From NCBI GenBank assembly GCA_947490975.1, contig CANLHV010000031.1, positions 1-12,197 of the forward strand: 12,197 bases of DNA, given 5' to 3'. Positions 7,503-12,197 of the stretch are shown one piece after another (positions within the stretch are counted from its first letter, which is position 1; every line of letters begins with the position of its first letter). The stretch is from Acidimicrobiaceae bacterium. Its GTDB lineage: Bacteria; Actinomycetota; Acidimicrobiia; Acidimicrobiales; Ilumatobacteraceae. The notes beneath the pieces were generated by a model. That model was not told the DNA's origin, did no database searches, and saw nothing but the letters and a program-made list of their open reading frames with translations. A program made the translations under genes and the position numbers.

Positions 7503-7560
7503 TTACGGTATAGGCAAACTTGCGGTTTAACATATTTACATTATGAAACTAGTACCGTAA
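7503..7560. repeat. Perfect 8-base inverted repeat bracketing a divergent promoter region
   Basis: TTACGGTA (7503-7510) and its exact reverse complement TACCGTAA (7553-7560) are separated by 42 bases and lie almost at the two edges of the 68-base region between divergent genes. Each arm is 5-8 bases from a start codon. It could be a pair of operator half-sites, or the TACCGT of the right arm could be a -10 for a leaderless message from GTG 7565. Chance is not excluded. Confidence 0.3.
7520..7547 (+). promoter_or_regulatory. Candidate promoter for the carbonic-anhydrase-like gene
   Basis: TTGCGG (7520-7525), a 16-base spacer and TATGAA (7542-7547) place transcription start near 7554, about ten bases before the GTG. 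There is no room for a normal Shine-Dalgarno. The same TTGCGG with a 16-base spacer occurs before the gene at 11248. This rests on pattern matching only. Confidence 0.3.
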
Positions 7561-7564
7561 TTTT

Positions 7565-8086
7565 GTGGCAATTTATGCATTGGGTGATCGCGTGCCGAAG
7601 ATTCATGAGACCGCGTTCGTACATCCAGAAGCTGTGGTAATTGGCGCAGTTGAAATTGGTGCAGAGTCAACAATTTGGGCTGGTGCAGTATTACGTGGAG
7701 ACGATGGCGAGATACGCATTGGTGCACGCACGAGCATTCAAGATAATTGCGTTATCCACACGACACCTGAGACGCCGACGATTGTCGGTGACGACTGCGT
7801 GATTGGACACATTGTTCATCTTGAAGCATGCACCATTGCATCTGGTGCGCAGGTTTCAACTGGCGCAATCGTATTGCATCGGGCGGTCGTTGAAACAGGA
7901 GCGATCGTTGGCGCAAATTCGGTCGTTTTGAACGACACCGTAGTGCCTGCTGGCGCACTGGCTGTTGGCTCGCCAGCCGTGATTAAAGAAGGTCGGGCGC
8001 GAAGCGCAGATATCGAACACGGCGTACGTGTTTATGTGGCGAAGGGCAAAACTTTTAAAGAGAAACTTCGCAAGATCAAAGATTAA
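7565..8086 (+). CDS. Gamma-carbonic-anhydrase-like hexapeptide-repeat protein
   Basis: A 173-residue left-handed beta-helix protein of the gamma-CA/YrdA/PaaY family, normal in length. Hexapeptide-type repeats run from about residue 18 to 140, as in VVIGAVEIGAEST and AGAVLRGD, with the family signature RGDDGEIRIG then QDNCVIH. Of the three zinc-binding histidines of the family, the first two are visible as His65 (QDNCVIH) and His82 (IGH). Where most members have GHxxxxH the sequence here is GHIVHLEAC, so the third position is Glu87, with an extra His85 two residues earlier. The start is GTG, with no ATG in frame nearby. It may hydrate CO2, hydrolyse a CoA ester like PaaY, or only bind metal; I cannot decide. 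It converges with the phosphotransferase gene, 33 bases downstream. Confidence 0.88.
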   Translation: MAIYALGDRVPKIHETAFVHPEAVVIGAVEIGAESTIWAGAVLRGDDGEIRIGARTSIQDNCVIHTTPETPTIVGDDCVIGHIVHLEACTIASGAQVSTGAIVLHRAVVETGAIVGANSVVLNDTVVPAGALAVGSPAVIKEGRARSADIEHGVRVYVAKGKTFKEKLRKIKD

Positions 8087-8119
8087 TTTTCGTCACGTTC
8101 TGAGGCGACCTGCAGATTT

Positions 8120-9205
8120 TTAGCCGACGATTGCCAAGAGTTGAGTTAGGTCAAGCCGTTCGGACTCAACCAAATAGTGATGAGCGGCATCGCGTCTGAA
8201 TTGCGAACAGAGATCGGGTCTAAAAAAGCGAGCGCCCTCGCGAATTACATAGTTGAGTATGAAAAATCGATAGGCGAACGGCAAGAATTCGATCTCGGTT
8301 CGACTAAGCGGATAAACCTCGTGATACGCAGAGATGAATCGAACGAATCTTGGTTCGGTAAGCGTGTGTGCCGAGTATGAAAACTGAGTTTTATCGCCGG
8401 TGCGCGAAGACACACGACTGAGGAAATAAAAATCAAGTAGGCGAGACTCGATTCGAAACCAGTCGTAATCCCACCTGGTTGAAAATTCAAACGATGAACT
8501 TTGGTTTTGACTAGACGACCGCACCGAGAAATTGCCGAGATTCCAGTCGACCAAAATTGGTATTCGAACCCATTCGTCGTAGTGAATTTTTTCAAGATGC
8601 AACAACAAGTCGTGTGTATATCGCTGCAGTGTAGAGATAGCCAAAGAATCAAGTCCAAAATGTGATTCAGCTTCGTCGTCGCGAAGCAGATCATATAAAT
8701 GAATCGCGTCACCCTTGACCGAGTTAGATGTCGGCGGCAAACTTGGACTGATCGCGGCACACGCCAAGTGAAACTCAGCAATTTCGCGAGCAAGAGACAC
8801 CACATCAGCGTCATTTAAAATTCGGGGCAAACCTGTGTTGCCTTGGACATCTGTATAGAAGACCGCCCAGCAGTCGCCGTCGTACCACGTGAATGGACGC
8901 CCATTTTTTGTTAAGACTTCGGCGAGAAAGCCTGACCATCGACCACCTCGTAACAACGAACTACAGCGAGCAAGGCGGTCATGGTCTTCGGCAAATTGAA
9001 AATATGAGCCGTATGAACTGACTTTGGCAATCAGTTTTGAACCATCAGACATTGTGAGACGAAACACGCGATTTGTCGAAACGTGAGCGGAGACTTCATC
9101 GAAATTGACGACCTGTCGACTGTCGCCGAAACTGGCCCATGCGTCGAGAACATTTTGTTTAGCGTTCGGTAATGATTCGCTAATAACTTGCGCCCCGAAA
9201 GCCAT
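8120..9205 (-). CDS. APH-like phosphotransferase of unknown substrate
   Basis: A 361-residue protein with the aminoglycoside-phosphotransferase/protein-kinase-like fold. The N-lobe shows a strand pair with RVFRLTMSDGSKLIAKVSSY, where Lys61 fits the ATP-binding lysine. The catalytic loop is ILVDWNLGNF, with Asp220 and Asn225 at the D-x4-N spacing, but the usual His of HxD is Leu218. A metal-binding WDYDWFR follows (Asp246, Asp248), and then RLLDFYFLSR, corresponding to the conserved late Asp (258). Relatives phosphorylate small molecules such as choline, homoserine, sugars or antibiotics, so resistance should not be assumed. There is no signal peptide. It lies 41 bases downstream of the WhiB gene in the same direction and is probably co-transcribed. 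Confidence 0.75.
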   Translation of the reverse strand: MAFGAQVISESLPNAKQNVLDAWASFGDSRQVVNFDEVSAHVSTNRVFRLTMSDGSKLIAKVSSYGSYFQFAEDHDRLARCSSLLRGGRWSGFLAEVLTKNGRPFTWYDGDCWAVFYTDVQGNTGLPRILNDADVVSLAREIAEFHLACAAISPSLPPTSNSVKGDAIHLYDLLRDDEAESHFGLDSLAISTLQRYTHDLLLHLEKIHYDEWVRIPILVDWNLGNFSVRSSSQNQSSSFEFSTRWDYDWFRIESRLLDFYFLSRVSSRTGDKTQFSYSAHTLTEPRFVRFISAYHEVYPLSRTEIEFLPFAYRFFILNYVIREGARFFRPDLCSQFRRDAAHHYLVESERLDLTQLLAIVG

Positions 9206-9214
9206 GCTTCATTC

Positions 9215-9262
9215 TCGCAGAATTGCGACGAGCGAACGCGAGATTACTAAGAGCGAGCGCGA
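9215..9262. repeat. Short hairpin and 12-base imperfect direct repeat between WhiB and phosphotransferase genes
   Basis: A perfect inverted repeat TCGCA-GAAT-TGCGA lies at 9215-9228. Next to it GAGCGAACGCGA (9230-9241) recurs as GAGCGAGCGCGA (9251-9262), 11 of 12 identical and offset by 21 bases, about two helical turns. The second copy is inside the final WhiB codons, so part of the similarity may come from Arg codons. It is a possible protein-binding site; evidence is weak. Confidence 0.2.
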
Positions 9263-9546
9263 ATGCCGATTGGTGCGATCAGATGAAACCCTGCTTGATG
9301 GCGCTGCTCTTCAGATTCGCCACCCCAGAAACCATATTCGTGATGATTGCGAGCGAAGTCACGACAAGTTGACAGCACCTCGCACGTCTCACAAACTGCG
9401 CGCGCCATTTGTTCACGTCGTTCACGTGCTTGCGGTCGCTCAGCGGCAGGCGGAAAGAAAATATCTGACAAGCCACGGCACGCGGCGTCGTTCATCCACT
9501 TATCGTCGGTCTCAAGTCTTCTCTGGAAGAAGTCGCTAGCGGACAC
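9247..9546 (-). CDS. WhiB-family iron-sulfur transcriptional regulator
   Basis: A 99-residue Wbl protein. The four cluster-binding cysteines are Cys23 (DAACRG), Cys52 and Cys55 (VCETC) and Cys61, giving the canonical C...CxxCx5C. They are followed by the family turn GFWGGESEEQR at 72-82. An aromatic-proline segment (IFFPP) follows the first Cys, as in other members. Wbl proteins carry a [4Fe-4S] cluster and act by binding the primary sigma factor; they are almost restricted to actinobacteria. The C-terminus (IAPIGIRARS) has no AT-hook RGRP, so this is not WhiB7. The GTG start at 9546 is chosen because the residues DDKWMNDAACRG are typically included; ATG at 9495 would leave only five residues before the first Cys. 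It is flanked by the threonine aldolase and phosphotransferase genes in the same direction. Confidence 0.92.
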   Translation of the reverse strand: MSASDFFQRRLETDDKWMNDAACRGLSDIFFPPAAERPQARERREQMARAVCETCEVLSTCRDFARNHHEYGFWGGESEEQRHQAGFHLIAPIGIRARS

Positions 9547-9563
9547 ATCAGCAAACTAGGCGA

Positions 9564-9585
9564 TAACTAACTGATCAGTCAATTA
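9564..9585 (-). terminator. Hairpin at the threonine aldolase stop codon
   Basis: On the minus strand the 22 bases starting with the TAA stop fold into nine pairs (two G-U) around a GATC loop, containing the 10-base palindrome ACTGATCAGT (9570-9579). There is no T run afterwards, so it may be a weak terminator, an mRNA-processing site or an operator just ahead of the WhiB start 18 bases downstream. Confidence 0.27.
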
Positions 9586-10608
9586 GATCTTGAGCGCTTG
9601 TGAAACTCCGTCGGCGAAAAGATCGATGTCTTCCAAAGTCGTATCCCAGGCTGTCATCCAGCGGTATTGATTGCTGGCGACGTCCCAATCCCAGAAGAAT
9701 GTCCACTCTCGAAGGGCGCTTGCGACTGTGCTCTCAATCGTCGGAAACAGGCTGTTGACCACAGGGGGAGTAGTCAGCCCGAGCGACTGATGGTGTCGAG
9801 TTTTCTCATAAAGGGCGAGTGCCATCGAGTTGGCGTTGGCTGCGAGTTTGAAAAGCAAATCGTTTTGCAGAAACTCGACATATTGCGCAGATACGAACCG
9901 CATCTTCGAATTAAGTTGACCAACTTGCTTGCGGATGTATTCGACACGCGAAGCAAGACTCGTGTTGAAAAAGACGACTGCCTCGCCAAACATCAAACCT
10001 GCTTTAACACCACCGAAACTCAAAACATCGACGCCGGCATCGATAGTGAAACTTCGCAAGGCTTTCGCACTTGCACCAAGTGCGGCCGAAGCGTTTGTGA
10101 TTCGTGCGCCATCCATGTGAACGAGCATGTCGAGTTCGTGGGCCGTCTCACAAATTTTACGAACTTCGTCTGCCGTATAAATCGTGCCCATCTCAGTTGC
10201 TTGAGTGATCGAAACAACTGCTGGTTCTGCGTGGTGAATGCTTCCGCGAAGGTGAGCAACACTCAAAATGTCACTCGGGCGAAGTTTGCCATCGATAGTT
10301 GGAACGTCAATCAACTTTGCGCCGAGAAATCTCTCAGGTGCGCCTGCCTCATCTACGGCGATGTGTGCAGTTGAAGTGCAGACAACTGCCTGCGCTGGTT
10401 TGAGCATGCAGGCGAGTGCAAGAACATTTGCGCCGGTACCACCAAAGACAAACTCAGTTGTGACTTCGGCATCGAAAAGTTGATTGAAGAGCATTTTTGC
10501 GAGTGGCGTGTGCTGGTCGTGTCCGTATCCGAGAGCATGGAAACTGTTTGCTCGAGTTACAGCCTCAAGAATCGCGGGGTGGACACCAGCGGCATTATCA
10601 GAGGCCAT
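9583..10608 (-). CDS. Threonine aldolase / beta-eliminating lyase family PLP enzyme
   Basis: A 341-residue PLP enzyme of the threonine-aldolase family (fold type I), which splits L-threonine or allo-threonine to glycine and acetaldehyde. Numbered from ATG 10608, it begins MASDNAAGVHPAILEA, the usual opening of the bacterial ASDN-type members. Other motifs are FGGTGANVLAL (phosphate binding), TSTAHIAVDEAGAPE with the ring-stacking His82, MDGARI with Asp166 and Arg169, and SFGGVKAG with Lys202 as the likely Schiff-base lysine. Length is normal. TTG at 10644 and GTG at 10641 in the same frame would add 12 or 11 residues; the ATG is preferred because it fits family starts. It is first of three minus-strand genes (then WhiB, then phosphotransferase) and diverges from the zinc-finger gene. 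Confidence 0.87.
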   Translation of the reverse strand: MASDNAAGVHPAILEAVTRANSFHALGYGHDQHTPLAKMLFNQLFDAEVTTEFVFGGTGANVLALACMLKPAQAVVCTSTAHIAVDEAGAPERFLGAKLIDVPTIDGKLRPSDILSVAHLRGSIHHAEPAVVSITQATEMGTIYTADEVRKICETAHELDMLVHMDGARITNASAALGASAKALRSFTIDAGVDVLSFGGVKAGLMFGEAVVFFNTSLASRVEYIRKQVGQLNSKMRFVSAQYVEFLQNDLLFKLAANANSMALALYEKTRHHQSLGLTTPPVVNSLFPTIESTVASALREWTFFWDWDVASNQYRWMTAWDTTLEDIDLFADGVSQALKI

Positions 10609-10636
10609 CAAGCGCTTGGGTGCGGGCAACGAAATC

Positions 10637-10702
10637 TTCACCAACCAAGTATGCCTGTAGATAATCCACCAAATAGCTGGTCAAGAAGCGTAGGTTTTTG
10701 TC
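10637..10702. promoter_or_regulatory. Divergent promoter region
   Basis: The plus strand has TTCACC (10637-10642), 17 bases, then GATAAT (10660-10665). A TAGGTT (10691-10696), six bases before the ATG at 10703, is an alternative leaderless -10. On the minus strand TTGACC (10684-10679) is followed after 15 bases by TATCTA (10663-10658). The two -10 candidates overlap at TAGATAAT, so the two directions might compete. All calls are by eye. Confidence 0.27.
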
Positions 10703-11101
10703 ATGACGAAATCGCTTGAAACTGTCAGCTCTATGACTGAAAAGGCCGTCGATTTATCTCGTTGCCAATGGTGTCGTTCGCCAATAAGTCAGCGTTCAGG
10801 TGCTGGGCGACCAAGGCGGTTTTGCAGTCAATCTTGTCGCCAATGGGACTGGGTGGCCCGCCAGCGTGCCAGTGAACTGGCCCTAAGTGAAGACGAACTC
10901 GTCATCGCCCGCAAAGAACTTGACGCGCTGCGCGACCAGGTCTACGTGTTGCGATGCGCGATAGCCGACGTCGAGGCTGATCTAGACCCATCAGTCGACC
11001 CGACAACACGTGACTTCAAAGCGGCTTTGAAATGGTTGCTTCAAGCAGCCAAACCTTTGGCTCAAGATCAGTTACACCCAAGTCCGAGCCGAGCGGCATG
11101 A
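10703..11101 (+). CDS. Small zinc-finger plus coiled-coil protein, function unknown
   Basis: A 132-residue protein. Residues 20-50 hold a four-cysteine knuckle, Cys21-x2-Cys24 and Cys41-x3-Cys45, around the basic segment RSGAGRPRRF; the CRSPISQR and CSQSCRQ pieces are typical of small actinobacterial proteins with a treble-clef-like finger. Residues 55-98 are helical with hydrophobic spacing (LALSEDELVIARKELDALRDQVYVLRCAIADVEADL), likely a coiled coil. A short second helix (FKAALKWLLQAAKPL) follows. There is no signal peptide. It could bind nucleic acid or act as a dimeric adaptor; the sequence does not decide. ATG at 10733 is an alternative start that still keeps the finger. It diverges from threonine aldolase and precedes the PLP enzyme gene by 146 bases. 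Confidence 0.75.
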   Translation: MTKSLETVSSMTEKAVDLSRCQWCRSPISQRSGAGRPRRFCSQSCRQWDWVARQRASELALSEDELVIARKELDALRDQVYVLRCAIADVEADLDPSVDPTTRDFKAALKWLLQAAKPLAQDQLHPSPSRAA

Positions 11102-11128
11102 TGAATGAAACCCAGTTGCCGGTGCTTA

Positions 11129-11156
11129 TTGCGGTTCGCAGTTTCGCCCATAATGT
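11129..11156 (+). promoter_or_regulatory. Candidate promoter for the S1P-lyase-like gene
   Basis: TTGCGG (11129-11134), a 16-base spacer and TAATGT (11151-11156) lie in the 146-base gap after the zinc-finger gene. An A/T-rich stretch at 11157-11200 follows, giving a leader of about 85 bases to ATG 11248. No riboswitch-like fold was recognised in that leader. Confidence 0.3.
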
Positions 11157-11247
11157 TAGTTATGTAAAGTTAATATAAACCAGAATAAGTCAGATAAAAA
11201 CTTTGAACAGCTCCCCGTCACCCGTGTCGCCAGCACAGAAAAATCAC

Positions 11248-12197
11248 ATGCCGCCTAAGGGCTGGTCGGCCGACGATGTTTTTGAAGGTCTAGAGGCAAT
11301 GCGAACTCGAGACGTGCGATGGCGAGAAGGCCGAGCATTTAGTCTCGCCTACCACGCTGGTGCTGAGGCGTTGGCGGTCGCTGAGGAGGCCTACAGGCGC
11401 TTTAGCGGCGAGAACGCTCTGAGCACCGACGCCTTTCCGAGCCTGAAACAGATTCAAGCCGAAGTTGTAGCGATGGCTGGGGTCTGGCTGGGCGCGACGC
11501 CTAGTTCGGCCGGGTTCATGACCTCAGGGGGCACAGAAAGCATCCTGATGGCTGTCAAGGCGGCTCGAGATCGTCTGCTCGCCGAGCGCCAGATACGGCA
11601 ACCAAACATGGTCATGCCGACTTCGGCTCATGCTGCCTTTGCCAAGGCTGGGGCGTATTTTGGCGTTGAGGTTCGGCGCGTTGCCGTCGGTTCAGATTGG
11701 CGTGCCGACGTCGCAGCGATGCAAAGTCAAGTGGATAAAAACACGGTGCTGATCGTCGGCTCAGCGCCGCAGTATCCGCAGGGTGTTGTTGACGACATCG
11801 TTGGCATTGCAAAAATCGCGACCGATGCCCAAATAAATTGTCATGTTGATGCGTGCATGGGCGGTGTCACGCTCGCCTATCTACAGCGCCTCGGTGAAAA
11901 TATTGCACCCTGGAATTTGCAAGTGCCAGGCGTTAGTTCGATTTCTGTTGACCTTCACAAATTTGGTTACACATCAAAAGGCGCTTCGGTGATTATGTAT
12001 GCGTCAAAACATTTGCGTTCTTTTCAGGGCTTCGTCACCGACGATTGGCTTGGTGGCGTATACGGATCATCTGGCGTGCTCGGCACTAAATCTGGTGGGT
12101 CAATGGCGAGTGCTTGGGCTGTGATGCACTTTCTTGGCGACGATGGATATCTGCGACTCACTCGGCAAGCTCGCGAAGCCACTTTGCAGTTGGCCAC
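11248..12197 (+). CDS. Sphingosine-1-phosphate-lyase/decarboxylase-family PLP enzyme, N-terminal part
   Basis: The first 316 residues of a fold-type I PLP enzyme; the gene runs off the window end. Group II decarboxylase/S1P-lyase features appear in order: WREGRAFSLAYHAG near residue 30; FPSLKQIQAEVVAMAG; the phosphate-binding MTSGGTES (91-98); His128 in TSAHAAF, the expected ring-stacking residue; HVDACMGG with Asp201, contacting the PLP pyridine nitrogen; and SVDLHKFGYTSKG with Lys238 as the likely Schiff-base lysine. True S1P lyases cleave sphingoid phosphates in eukaryotes; bacterial relatives are often only called aspartate aminotransferase family, and the substrate here is unknown. No membrane anchor is seen. 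ATG 11248 is chosen because the family alignment starts there; GTG 11224 and TTG 11203 are in-frame alternatives. Confidence 0.82.
   Translation, partial: MPPKGWSADDVFEGLEAMRTRDVRWREGRAFSLAYHAGAEALAVAEEAYRRFSGENALSTDAFPSLKQIQAEVVAMAGVWLGATPSSAGFMTSGGTESILMAVKAARDRLLAERQIRQPNMVMPTSAHAAFAKAGAYFGVEVRRVAVGSDWRADVAAMQSQVDKNTVLIVGSAPQYPQGVVDDIVGIAKIATDAQINCHVDACMGGVTLAYLQRLGENIAPWNLQVPGVSSISVDLHKFGYTSKGASVIMYASKHLRSFQGFVTDDWLGGVYGSSGVLGTKSGGSMASAWAVMHFLGDDGYLRLTRQAREATLQLA

Noticed and set aside
8087..8119. A terminator hairpin between the carbonic-anhydrase-like and phosphotransferase genes.
   Set aside because: Only short, mismatched pairings (GTC/GAC) could be found and no T run follows.
8245..8814. 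A 189-codon minus-strand frame within the phosphotransferase gene.
   Set aside because: It is in another frame of a gene with clear kinase-fold motifs and shows an amino-acid composition unlike a real protein.
9247..9546. Identification of the WhiB protein as WhiB7, with the phosphotransferase as an antibiotic-resistance gene.
   Set aside because: The AT-hook RGRP motif of WhiB7 is absent, and the phosphotransferase has no specific resistance signature and an altered HxD motif.
9667..10374. A 235-codon open frame on the plus strand with Cys pairs resembling zinc fingers (CTKCGR, CDSC).
   Set aside because: It lies entirely antisense to the well-supported threonine aldolase gene, and its Cys pattern arises from the complement of conserved PLP-enzyme codons.
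11098..11178. A 26-codon open frame starting in an ATGA overlap with the zinc-finger gene.
   Set aside because: No Shine-Dalgarno, no recognisable motif, and it overlaps the candidate promoter of the next gene; most likely chance.
1..12197. CRISPR arrays, tRNA genes, insertion-sequence ends, phage or toxin-antitoxin modules.
   Set aside because: No regularly spaced repeats, no cloverleaf-like or transposase sequences, and no small toxin/antitoxin-like gene pair were seen on either strand.

Overview
The window reads as chromosomal DNA from a high-level actinobacterial lineage, most likely the class Acidimicrobiia (Ilumatobacter-like or freshwater acIV-like). Pointers are a WhiB-family iron-sulfur regulator, a HelY/Mtr4-type helicase C-terminus, a tandem ThyX-like protein, an acidic protein whose C-terminus resembles the actinobacterial DUF4193 family, and a short zinc-finger protein of an actinobacterial type. 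Base composition looks moderate rather than GC-rich, and Shine-Dalgarno sequences are mostly weak or absent. The taxonomic call is inference from family content; no rRNA or marker gene is present.

Layout. Bases 2-4219 (+ strand): the 3' end of an Mtr4/Ski2-like RNA helicase gene, a 4-base-overlapping gene for a diacylglycerol-kinase-like C-terminal domain without a kinase domain, an M20-family amidohydrolase, and, after a 75-base gap, a 531-residue protein built from two ThyX-like halves. Bases 4310-5277 (+): a very acidic Cys-containing small protein and a GNAT acetyltransferase, ending in a hairpin shared with the converging minus-strand gene. Bases 5290-7496 (-): an unrecognised Arg/Pro-rich protein followed 17 bases later by an enoyl-CoA hydratase. 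Bases 7565-8086 (+): a gamma-carbonic-anhydrase-like hexapeptide protein, divergent from the Arg/Pro-rich gene. Bases 8120-10608 (-): threonine aldolase, WhiB regulator and an APH-like phosphotransferase in a probable run of co-directional genes. Bases 10703-11101 (+): small zinc-finger/coiled-coil protein. Bases 11248-12197 (+): the first 316 residues of a sphingosine-1-phosphate-lyase/decarboxylase-type PLP enzyme, cut by the window end.

Most of the window is ordinary core metabolism and maintenance. I see no phage, transposon, CRISPR array, RNA gene or toxin-antitoxin module. The most unusual item is the double ThyX-like protein, in which each half keeps a different part of the ThyX signature motif. 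The stand-alone DAGK C-terminal domain, the carbonic-anhydrase-like protein with an altered metal site, and the WhiB/atypical phosphotransferase pair are secondary points. I did not find a clear new multi-gene system.
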